From NCBI GenBank assembly GCA_029244605.1, contig JAQWQL010000047.1, positions 1 to 34,504 of the forward strand: a stretch of 34,504 bases of DNA. The letters are read 5' to 3'. Each line of letters begins with the position of its first letter. The first letter of the stretch is position 1. Under the pieces are notes generated by a model. The model searched no databases, was not told the origin of the DNA, and saw only the letters and a list, made by a program, of their open reading frames with translations. Positions 18,424-26,951 of the stretch are shown here, in pieces. Origin of the DNA: Acidimicrobiales bacterium. Its GTDB lineage: Bacteria > Actinomycetota > Acidimicrobiia > Acidimicrobiales > UBA8592. Position numbers and translations under genes: made by a program.

Positions 18424-19479
18424 CTATGGTAGCCCACCACCAGGAGGCTGCACTTTTCTCGTTGAAGCAGATGAATGAATGGTGGGAGCCCATGTTGGGA
18501 TGTAGGCGCTCCAGCCAGCGCCGGGACTACCGGCGGTAATAAGGAAGATATCGTCAGGGTTGCGTACGGTTGCGAGTTTGCCATCAGCGTCAGGTGTCAT
18601 GTCGTTCTGTGTTGTGTGTTCCATCACGATCCCAGCTGCTTCCAAGTAGGCGGGGGTGACGCGAGTTGCTTCGGCGAGGTGTTCTCGGATTGCTTGTCGG
18701 GTCCAGCCACCCTCAGCGAGAATCATTCGATGCACATAGCCAAGTACCAACAGTACTTGGTGGCCTTTCCCAACACCGTACGTTGCTGGGTTGGTCATCG
18801 CGGCTGCGTACGTTGCAAGTATTCCCTCAGCTGTGCCATTGAGCTGGTTAGACACCTGATGGGTACCTTCAGCTGCAAGCACAGTCACGGTTGTGTCAGC
18901 CTGGTCATAGCCAAGTTCAACGCGAAGCGGTTCCCAACCTTCAGGTGGGGGTTCTTCAGCGACAAGCATCGTGTACTTGCCTGGATGTCCGATAGATGAC
19001 CCGTCAAGATAATTGGAGCGGGCGCCAAGGACGTTCATGGCTACTAATCGCATTGCCCTGCCGATAGTTGCATTGGCCCGATATCCGGGGCCGAGAGCAT
19101 TCCGGTTGGTATTTAACCCTAAAGCTTCGAGATTTGGCCCACTGATGGCTAGGCACAAAGCTGCGCCGCCAGTGCTGGTAATTGCGGTGTTGCACCCAAA
19201 TACGGGATCGCACATAGCGGCGATCCCAGCAAGAACGACTGGAAAGTGTGGGGGTTCGCATCCAGCCATCACCGCGTTAATTGCTGCTTTTTCCGCTGTG
19301 ATATTGCGAGAACGTTCCGGCACGTTTCCAACAACATCACCAGCAGTAACTCCAGCAAACGCCAGCATGTTCTCAACACGATCCGGGGTAGGTGGAATAA
19401 CTGGTAGCCCGTCGGTCCATCCTCGGGCGAAGAACTCTTCCTGTACATCGTGTTCCGTAAAGGTAAAGGACGTTGCCAT
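18424..19479 (-). CDS. Conserved uncharacterised protein, operon partner of the UGSC-family selenoprotein
   Basis: 351-aa ORF ending 19 nt upstream of the UGSC start on the same strand. Motifs MAGCEPPHFPVVLAGIAAMCDPVFGCNTA and VGKGHQVLLVLG. Confidence 0.85.
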   Translation of the reverse strand: MATSFTFTEHDVQEEFFARGWTDGLPVIPPTPDRVENMLAFAGVTAGDVVGNVPERSRNITAEKAAINAVMAGCEPPHFPVVLAGIAAMCDPVFGCNTAITSTGGAALCLAISGPNLEALGLNTNRNALGPGYRANATIGRAMRLVAMNVLGARSNYLDGSSIGHPGKYTMLVAEEPPPEGWEPLRVELGYDQADTTVTVLAAEGTHQVSNQLNGTAEGILATYAAAMTNPATYGVGKGHQVLLVLGYVHRMILAEGGWTRQAIREHLAEATRVTPAYLEAAGIVMEHTTQNDMTPDADGKLATVRNPDDIFLITAGSPGAGWSAYIPTWAPTIHSSASTRKVQPPGGGLP

Positions 19480-19761
19480 AAAATGACATTAGCAAGGTTT
19501 CACAAATACAGCATTTCTGATTGGTAACTCGTTCTTTAGGGCACCAATGAAATGTATTCGAATGAGCCGTCCTTTCCTGAAAATAACTATATTGATCCAG
19601 ACTGTTTTGAAAACAAGTTCGACTAGAAATCCAGTTGTTTGGTGCCAGAATATTCAGGTTAACTTCTTAACTTTCGGTTCCGGATATATACCTACTGGTT
19701 CGGCCCCCTCTCTTTGACTATTGTCGTATGAAGCCGGTCTCATATTTGACCAACGAAATCA

Positions 19762-20790
19762 ATGCGGGTTTTCATCTTGAATCTATCTATTTTCTTCCAC
19801 CAACGGCCGATAATCCAGTACGTTAGTGCCATTACAGTGTTAATATTCTGTATAACAAGCTGTTCTAGTTCTTCGAAAGACAAAAGTATCGCCGAAGAAC
19901 CACAAGTCTCGGAAGTAGATAAGTTAACAGTCAATGAGGATGATTTGGCTGCTGCGCAAGCCGCTTTAGTTGCTTCTGAGGATGATTTGGCTGCTGCGCA
20001 AGCCGCTTTATCCGAAGTAGAAAAAAACCTGGAGGCTGTTACAGGAGATCTTGAAACAGCTAAGGAAACTATTCAGAGTATATCTCGTGATCTTGAACAG
20101 GCTTTAGAGGATTTAGATGATTCTTACCTGTCGAACCAATTTTTGGATGAGGAACGACGAGAACTGCGATCTGCGCTTCGCTCGGCTATTGAGCTAGGCA
20201 ACTCTCTTGATGCGACAAAGTATCCGGACTGTAATCCTGTTCACGAAAAAGATCGTTCACTTTTTGGTCTCGCTACTGGAACTAGCATGGTTGAGGTAAT
20301 TACAGAGGTTACCAAACGTTGTGGACCTCCCAATCCTTTTGTTCCAATGTTTGCATCAGATTCCACCCCTGATCGTGATCAATGGAATTCGATGTGTATT
20401 GTCGAAGATATTTGGACGAGACGAGTCTGGCATGCTAATTCCCGAACTCTTACCGTCGATTTCTATCGCACCATAGATGGCAATTCAGAAAACCCAGATA
20501 CTGGTTGGATGTTCGGTTGGTCCGGAGGAGATCTTCCTGGCGGAATTCAGATAGGGATGACTAGGGATCAAGTTATAGATGTTCTGGACCTTGACCAAAG
20601 TAGATTCTATCAAGTGGACTTATACATTTCTGCTGATGTGGCCGTCGATGAGGCTTACGTTTGGGGTATTGGATCAGGTTGGGGAACAACTGCGAGCACG
20701 CACGGGCAGCCGTATAATAGTTCGCTCTTATACTTTAAAGACGGTACCTTCGTTTACTTCTATAGCACTGAATATAGTATGTGCCAATAG
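19762..20790 (+). CDS. Hypothetical lipoprotein with N-terminal coiled coil
   Basis: Signal/lipobox VLIFCITSCSSSS, then a heptad-rich region DDLAAAQAALVASEDDLAAAQAALSEVEKNLEAVTGDLETAKETIQ. The C-terminal domain is not recognised. Confidence 0.75.
   Translation: MRVFILNLSIFFHQRPIIQYVSAITVLIFCITSCSSSSKDKSIAEEPQVSEVDKLTVNEDDLAAAQAALVASEDDLAAAQAALSEVEKNLEAVTGDLETAKETIQSISRDLEQALEDLDDSYLSNQFLDEERRELRSALRSAIELGNSLDATKYPDCNPVHEKDRSLFGLATGTSMVEVITEVTKRCGPPNPFVPMFASDSTPDRDQWNSMCIVEDIWTRRVWHANSRTLTVDFYRTIDGNSENPDTGWMFGWSGGDLPGGIQIGMTRDQVIDVLDLDQSRFYQVDLYISADVAVDEAYVWGIGSGWGTTASTHGQPYNSSLLYFKDGTFVYFYSTEYSMCQ
19936..20010 (+). repeat. Direct 33-bp exact repeat, period 42 bp, inside the coiled-coil lipoprotein gene
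   Basis: gaggatgatttggctgctgcgcaagccgcttta at 19936-19968 and 19978-20010. Confidence 0.95.
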
Positions 20791-20890
20791 GGCCTTATCT
20801 TTAGATCACAGTTTTTTGTACTTGTCGAATAGGGGGAGGCGGGCTATGCTCCGAACTAAATTCATTCTCAACACAACAAGTGAGGTAGTC

Positions 20891-21379
20891 ATGGCTATTA
20901 ATGTCGGAGACGCAATTCCAAATATCGAAGTACGAGTTCTAGATGAAGGTGGCATGCCAACTTCAGTACAGACAGGAGATGTTCTGGGAACTGGCAAAGT
21001 TGTATTGTTTGCTGTTCCGGGTGCCTTCACAACCGGCTGTACGCTAGTTCACCTTCCTGGGTTCGTAGAGGGGGCCGCTGATCTTGCTGGAGAAGGTGTA
21101 GACACGATTGCATGTATCGCAGTGAACGACGCTTGGGTCATGGGAGCATGGGGCGAAGCTCACGGATCTGAAGACATTATGATGTTGGCCGATGGTAACG
21201 GAGAATTTGCTTCCGCCATGGGCCTCTCAATGGACGGATCGGGGTTTGGGCTTGGAAGCCGTTCTCAGCGTTACGCTGCTGTCATTGAGGACGGTACGAT
21301 CACCCATTTGGCTGTCGACCAAGGCGGAATCGAAGTCTCTGCCTGTTCAGCAGTCCTTGACGCTATCGTCGAGGCATAA
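20891..21379 (+). CDS. Peroxiredoxin (Prx5/AHP1-like); start at 20891 preferred over 20579
   Basis: MAINVGDAIPNIEVRVLDEGG...VVLFAVPGAFTTGCTLVHLPGFVEGAADL...CIAVNDAWVMGAWGE, with PxxxTxxC and HLPGF motifs. Confidence 0.9.
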   Translation: MAINVGDAIPNIEVRVLDEGGMPTSVQTGDVLGTGKVVLFAVPGAFTTGCTLVHLPGFVEGAADLAGEGVDTIACIAVNDAWVMGAWGEAHGSEDIMMLADGNGEFASAMGLSMDGSGFGLGSRSQRYAAVIEDGTITHLAVDQGGIEVSACSAVLDAIVEA

Positions 21380-21433
21380 TAGTTCGAAGATCTCAATCGA
21401 ACATTACCTATAGAATTTCAACCCAGAACCTTC

Positions 21434-23059
21434 TTATTGAAATTTAAGGAGGCTCGGTTGGTAATCTTCGGGTTCCTGAAAGCCGAGAAGGTTCAACGTT
21501 GTTGAAGCGATGTGGCTCAATCCCGCATCTGTAGGCGGGACCAGTTCATATTCGTTTTTGTTTTCTGGATCGTAGATGACGAACGGGACCGGAGCCAACG
21601 TATGTGATGTCATAGGGACCCGAACACCATCTGAGGTTTCCGTGAACATTTTGTCGGCGTTTCCATGATCAGATGTGTAGATCAGAATCCCTCCCAGCTC
21701 ATCAACAGTTTTTATTAGTTGCCGTACGCAATCGTCAACGGTTTCCATAGCTGTGATAGCTGCTTCTAGATTTCCGGTGTGACCGACCATATCTCCATTT
21801 GCGTAATTGACCCGCCCGTACCGGAAGTTCCCTGATCGGAGTAGTTCGATCGTGGCATCTGTTATTTCTTGTGCCTTCATTGCTGGCGCTTCATCAAAAG
21901 GAACGTTATCTGACGGGATCTCAACATAGGTTTCTATTTCCTCGTCGATGTATCCACTTCGGTTCCCATTCCAGAAGTAAGTGACATGGCCGAACTTTTG
22001 TGTTTCACTTATCGCAAATGAAGGCACTCCCATTTCGGCAAGGTATTCACCCATCGTCCTTTCAATGAGAGGAGGGTCCACCAGATAGTTCTTGGGAACG
22101 AGCAGGTCACCGTCGTATTGCAGCATTCCTGCGTAGAACACGTTTGGATGGTTTCCACGGTCGAACACAGCAAATTCTTCATTTTCGAACGCTTGGGAAA
22201 TTTCTATGGCACGATCGCCACGGAAATTGAAAACGAGAACAGTATCACCATCGTGAATTCTTCCTACGGGCTTCCCAGTTTCGTCTACGATCACGAATTG
22301 TTCTAGATATTGATCACCTAGATCAGACTCTTCATAGAGGGTTTCCACTGCGTCCTGCGCGGAAGTGAATGGTCGTCCTATCCCGTGGGTGTGGCAGTTG
22401 TATCCGCGTTCGACCATTTCCCAGTCGGCCTCATAGCGGTCCATCGTTATGGTCATGCGCCCCCCGCCGGAACCAATACGAACATCTGCATCTGATGCTG
22501 TGCTCACTGATGTAAGAAAAGCTTCGGTTCGGTCAATGTAGGTCAGTGCCGACCGAGGAGGCGTATCACGACCATCGAGGAGAATATGGACACGGATTCG
22601 TTTCACGCCTTCTTTCACTGCTTGGGTAATTAATTGTTCAAGGTGGTCGATGTGGCTGTGGACGTTACCATCAGAATGCAGTCCGATGAAATGCATTGTC
22701 CCTGACTGTCCATGCGAAACAGCGTCGCGCCATACGTTTGAATCGTATATTGTTCCTGTTTCTAGCGCCTGATTCACGAGTTTTGCGCCTTGAGCGAAAA
22801 TCCTTCCTGCCCCTATCGCGTTATGCCCAACTTCACTGTTGCCCATATCTTCATCTGTGGGTAATCCAACGGCTGTACCGTGGGCGGCGAGTTGAGCTGA
22901 GAAAGGTGAATCAACGAGGGCATCAAGGGTAGGTGTTGATGCTTGGGCGACGGCATTGCTTTCAGTACTGTCGGCGATTCCGACCCCGTCGGCGACAACG
23001 ACAAGGACCGGACCTGAACGGCCCGAGAATGTCGAGTGTTGATTCAATGAAAGTGCCAT
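21434..23059 (-). CDS. gpmI: 2,3-bisphosphoglycerate-independent phosphoglycerate mutase
   Basis: PVLVVVADGVGIADSTESNAVAQASTPTLDAL...DEDMGNSEVGHNAIGAGRI...DGRDTPPRSA...YTSDHGNADKM motifs. Confidence 0.94.
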   Translation of the reverse strand: MALSLNQHSTFSGRSGPVLVVVADGVGIADSTESNAVAQASTPTLDALVDSPFSAQLAAHGTAVGLPTDEDMGNSEVGHNAIGAGRIFAQGAKLVNQALETGTIYDSNVWRDAVSHGQSGTMHFIGLHSDGNVHSHIDHLEQLITQAVKEGVKRIRVHILLDGRDTPPRSALTYIDRTEAFLTSVSTASDADVRIGSGGGRMTITMDRYEADWEMVERGYNCHTHGIGRPFTSAQDAVETLYEESDLGDQYLEQFVIVDETGKPVGRIHDGDTVLVFNFRGDRAIEISQAFENEEFAVFDRGNHPNVFYAGMLQYDGDLLVPKNYLVDPPLIERTMGEYLAEMGVPSFAISETQKFGHVTYFWNGNRSGYIDEEIETYVEIPSDNVPFDEAPAMKAQEITDATIELLRSGNFRYGRVNYANGDMVGHTGNLEAAITAMETVDDCVRQLIKTVDELGGILIYTSDHGNADKMFTETSDGVRVPMTSHTLAPVPFVIYDPENKNEYELVPPTDAGLSHIASTTLNLLGFQEPEDYQPSLLKFQ

Positions 23060-23082
23060 AAGGCCATCCTAGAAGAAGTCAG

Positions 23083-24123
23083 CTACCGAAGACTGATCTT
23101 TCCATCACCCGCGCCGGTTTCACCAATCAATGCAGCGACTACTCCTAGCTCTTCTAATTCTGCGCACACATCCGCTGACTTGTCTTTGTCGACGCCAAAG
23201 ACCAAACCACCTGAAGTTTGGGCGTCAGCTAAAAGCAGCAATTCAATTTCACCAAACGATCCCGCATCAACCTGATCCTCTATCCAAGCAAGATTTCTTC
23301 TGGTTCCCCCAGGGACGATCCCATCTTCTGCGTATTGTCGCGCTGCAGGCAAAAACGGGATTTGGTCGACATGTAATTCAGCGTTCACGCCCGATGCTTT
23401 CACCATCTTTCCCAAATGGCCGAGAAGGCCGAAGCCGGTAACATCTGTCGCCCCCGTCACTCCTGCAGCTACGGCAACTTGTGAAGCTACATCATTTAGT
23501 TGCTCCATTGAATTCACTGCAGCTTGCAAACTATCTTTATCTACTTTTCCAGCTTTGATCGCTGTCGTAATCACCCCTATTCCCAGAGGTTTTGTCAAGA
23601 TCAGGTCTTGTCCGTCTTGTAACCCAGCGTTAGTCAGTAGATGATCAGTGTTGACTTCGCCGGTGACCGCCATTCCATATTTAGGTTCTGGGTCGGAAAT
23701 ACTATGGCCTCCGATGATCGCCATCCCTGCCTGCTCGGCGACATCTAAACCTCCTTGCAAGACCTCTGAGAGGAGTTCTGTTGGGAGCTCATCGTTGTTC
23801 CATGCCACAAGGTTCAGGCCAAAAAGGGGCTTTCCACCCATCGCGTAGACATCTGAGAGGCTATTCGCCGCGGCGATCCGGCCCCAGGTGCGCGCATCGT
23901 TCACCACTGGTGTGATGAAATCAACAGTGGAGACCAAAGCTCGGCCACCTCCGAGATCCCACACTCCGGCGTCGTCACCTGTTTCTAGTCCGACAAGGAC
24001 TTCAGGGTTATCGGTATTGTTCAAAAAGCTCACGACGTGAGCTAGTTCACTTGGGTCGAGTTTGCAGCCTCAACCGGCTCCATGACTGAACTGGGTTAGC
24101 CAAACAGTTTCTTTTTCACTCAT
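23083..24123 (-). CDS. selD: Selenide, water dikinase (selenophosphate synthetase), itself a predicted selenoprotein (UGA at 24070-24072)
   Basis: The listed ORF 23083-24033 lacks its N-terminus. Upstream in the same frame: MSEKETVWLTQFSHGAG-U-GCKLDPSELAHVVSFLNNTDNPEVLVGLETGDDAGVW. Strong SD AAAGGAG before the ATG at 24123. SelD motifs STVDFITPVV and VTDVTGFGLLGHLGKM. Confidence 0.95.
24027..24043 (-). promoter_or_regulatory. Candidate bacterial SECIS element for selD
   Basis: AGCTCAC-GTC-GTGAGCT: perfect 7-bp stem with a G-initiated loop, 26 nt downstream of the UGA. Confidence 0.6.
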
Positions 24124-24266
24124 GCCGCTCCTTTCTCTTATCCAAAGGCTAGTTCGCAAAGCGGCGGGACGGGTGACTAGGATCTTCCAACCTTATTTCA
24201 TTTCCTGCAGATGAAGTTCTTTTGTTCCCGCGGTTGAGAAGTAGGCGAAATCTGATATGACTAGGT

Positions 24267-25661
24267 ATGCACTTTTCAAAGCTATTTTCTGTATCTGTCG
24301 GTCTTGCCGTCGCTTTAGTGACTGCGTTACTGATTTCCTGCGGAAGCGATGAAACCCCATCTGAGGAATCTTCACCATCTTCGGCATCGACTGTGTCTTC
24401 TGATGCTGCTGCGTCTCCCACTGTGGAAGCCACATCTGAGCAGGGTGAAACCCCGACAATTTCCCAAGAAGTGCTTTTCTCTATCCAAATAGCAGAAGCA
24501 CTCATCGGTGGACCTGTAGGGGGCGAAAGCGAATCTTGCTTATTTGCTTCTGCCCAATCAAATCCAGACTTCGCCGACGCCATTTCTGCTGTCCTATCGA
24601 ATCAGGCCCAGCTCTCAGGAATAGAATTCTCCAACCTGGTCACAGGCGTCCGTGACTGTGTCGGTTTCGAACGCATGAATGAAGCTATAGCGATCGGCTT
24701 ATCTCTTGGAGAGGGAAGCGACGACCTTTTTCAATGCCTTATGAAACAAACCGCTGACTCGAACGGTGACGCTGCCTTTGTTGGCCTTGCCGCCGTCACC
24801 GTCCAATACCCCATTCCCCCAGAGTATGCAGATGCAACTGTTGAGACCCTTACGACTTGCGTACCTGATGATCTTCTCGCCAACCAGCTATCCCTCCAAT
24901 ACCTGCAAACGAGGAACTTTTCTGTTGATGTTGACTTAGATTGCCTTACCAGTGAACTGGCCTCTTCTGGTATTGCTCCTTCCTTTTGGGAAGCAGCTTT
25001 CCTCACCCAAGACGCTGAACAGCTAGCGGCTGTCGCCGCCTTAGTAACTTCATGTGAAAAGGCATTACATGAAGGCCTCCTCACATCTGTCCCTGAAGAT
25101 TTCGTCCCTTGGGAAGGACAACGGGCCCTTACCGAAGTCGCTCCTCCAGCGAGGAATAATGCCTATTCGGAAGCTCCGCCGATGACGATCGATACAAGTG
25201 GGCCATATCAGGCCATTATTACTACAGCCGATGGCGATATGACCTTTGATCTTCTCGAAGACACAGCTCCCAATACGGTCAATAACTTCGTGAACCTGAC
25301 TGAAGATGGATACTACGACGGTGTGATTTTCCACCGGGTAATTGAAGGGTTCATGGCCCAAGGAGGCGACCCGACAGGACAGGGAACTGGCGGCCCAGGA
25401 TACCAGTTCGGAGATGAAGTTGATGACGGCCCAGCAATGGAGTCAAGAGGACTTCTTGCGATGGCAAATGCTGGCCGAGGGACCAACGGCAGTCAATTCT
25501 TCATCACATTCGAACCCACCCCGCATCTCACAGGGAATCATACGATCTTTGGAACATTAACGAACGGTGATGATGTCCTTTCAGCGATAGATTTACGTGA
25601 CCCTGCAAGTCCTGCATCACATGGAGAAGTTATCCTTGAAATCCGTATTATTGGACCATAA
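24267..25661 (+). CDS. Lipoprotein with N-terminal Cys-containing repeat region and C-terminal cyclophilin-type peptidyl-prolyl isomerase
   Basis: Lipobox LLISCGSDE; C-terminal TADGDMTFDLLEDTAPNTVNNFVNLTEDGYYDGVIFHRVIEGFMAQGGDPTGQGTGGPGYQF...GSQFFITFEPTPHLTGNHTIFG. Confidence 0.92.
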   Translation: MHFSKLFSVSVGLAVALVTALLISCGSDETPSEESSPSSASTVSSDAAASPTVEATSEQGETPTISQEVLFSIQIAEALIGGPVGGESESCLFASAQSNPDFADAISAVLSNQAQLSGIEFSNLVTGVRDCVGFERMNEAIAIGLSLGEGSDDLFQCLMKQTADSNGDAAFVGLAAVTVQYPIPPEYADATVETLTTCVPDDLLANQLSLQYLQTRNFSVDVDLDCLTSELASSGIAPSFWEAAFLTQDAEQLAAVAALVTSCEKALHEGLLTSVPEDFVPWEGQRALTEVAPPARNNAYSEAPPMTIDTSGPYQAIITTADGDMTFDLLEDTAPNTVNNFVNLTEDGYYDGVIFHRVIEGFMAQGGDPTGQGTGGPGYQFGDEVDDGPAMESRGLLAMANAGRGTNGSQFFITFEPTPHLTGNHTIFGTLTNGDDVLSAIDLRDPASPASHGEVILEIRIIGP

Positions 25662-25675
25662 CGTCTCAGCATCCC

Positions 25676-26890
25676 TCAGTACGACTTGGGCAAGCCGAGA
25701 GTTTTACTGGAGATAAAATTCAGGACCATTTCCTGAGAAACTGGGGCGATCTTCATGAGACGGGCTTCTCGCCAATAACGTTCAACATGGTATTCGCTGG
25801 CGTACCCGAACCCGCCCAAGGTTTGCATGGCACGATCGGCAGCGAAGAAACCAGCATCTGCTGCTAAATATTTCGCCGTATTTGCTGCTTCCGCGCAGGA
25901 AATTCCCTGATCGTACTGCCATGACGCTTTCCTGATCATCAATTCCGCAGCGTGAAGCTTCATATGAGCTTCAGCAAGGGGGAAAGCGATCCCTTGATTC
26001 TGGCCGATCGGCCTGTCGAACACGACACGAGTATTCGCATACTCCACAGCCCGATTCACTGCAGCTTTCCCGATCCCCAAAGCTTCAGCAGCAATTAAAA
26101 TACGTTCCGGATTTAGGCCATCGAGAATATATCGAAAGCCCTCACCTTCGTTCCCGATACGACGTGACGCGGGAACCCGCAACCCGTCGTATCGGACTTC
26201 ACACGATACGACAGCGTTCCTACCGACCTTCGCAATGGGGGTAATATCGACTGCCGGATCATCTAAATCAACAAGAAAAAGCGATATGCCATCGGTCGGA
26301 CTTGCTGCTTCCTCATAAGGCGTTGTTCGCACAAGAAGCAGGCACATGTCACAGTAGGGGGCTTTGCTCGTCCAGACTTTCGCGCCCGTGATCACATATT
26401 CATCGCCATCTCGTTCAGCTCGGGTCCGGATCTTTGTCGTGTCCGTTCCCGCATCCGGCTCCGTCACTCCAAAAGCGACATGGAGCTCACCAGAAGCGAC
26501 TTTTGGCAGAACATCGGCGACGAGTTCCGGCGAACCATATTTTCGGACAGGTTCCATCCCGAAGATCGAAAGGTGAATAGCGGAACACCCATTCATGGCT
26601 GCCCCTGACGCTGCGATTTCTTCAAGGATGACTGACGCTTCCGTAATTCCTCGCCCACCACCGCCGAAGGATTCAGGGATAGCGATCCCGATCCAACCGC
26701 CTGCAGCCATTTTGTCGTAGAACTCCCAAGGAAATTCATGGGCATCGTCCTTCTCACGCCAATACTCGTCAGGATAATCAGCGCAAACACGGCGGATCGC
26801 TTCCCTGATTTCTTCAATCTCAGCATTTTTTTCAAAATCCAACGGACCTATTCCTTGCTTTGCTGTATCTATCACGTAACTGTAAGCCAC
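25676..26890 (-). CDS. Acyl-CoA dehydrogenase family protein
   Basis: HVAFGVTEPDAGTDTTKIRTRAERDGDEYVITGAKVWTS...RILIAAEALGIGKAAVNRAVEYANTRVVFDRPIGQNQGI...LGGFGYASEYHVERYWREARLMKIAPVSQEMVLNFIS. Confidence 0.95.
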   Translation of the reverse strand: MAYSYVIDTAKQGIGPLDFEKNAEIEEIREAIRRVCADYPDEYWREKDDAHEFPWEFYDKMAAGGWIGIAIPESFGGGGRGITEASVILEEIAASGAAMNGCSAIHLSIFGMEPVRKYGSPELVADVLPKVASGELHVAFGVTEPDAGTDTTKIRTRAERDGDEYVITGAKVWTSKAPYCDMCLLLVRTTPYEEAASPTDGISLFLVDLDDPAVDITPIAKVGRNAVVSCEVRYDGLRVPASRRIGNEGEGFRYILDGLNPERILIAAEALGIGKAAVNRAVEYANTRVVFDRPIGQNQGIAFPLAEAHMKLHAAELMIRKASWQYDQGISCAEAANTAKYLAADAGFFAADRAMQTLGGFGYASEYHVERYWREARLMKIAPVSQEMVLNFISSKTLGLPKSY

Positions 26891-26951
26891 AGCATCAAAA
26901 TTTTGTATTCCTCAACTGCATTTATCTCGCCGAATGCGGTACTCTACGCCA

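Noticed and set aside
20891-21379. Sec-type peroxiredoxin
   Set aside because: The peroxidatic position is an ordinary Cys codon (PGAFTTGCT), so no UGA is involved.
9137-24123. UGA reassigned genome-wide (for example Gly or Trp code)
   Set aside because: UGA also serves as a normal terminator (for example 9659-9661, 33419-33421, sortase stop at 33422-33424). The three read-through UGAs all sit at positions aligned with redox Cys/Sec and are followed by hairpins, so Sec is the better reading.
24149-24583. 144-aa minus-strand ORF opposite the start of the cyclophilin lipoprotein
   Set aside because: Fully antisense to a well-supported signal/lipobox-bearing CDS, with no family resemblance.
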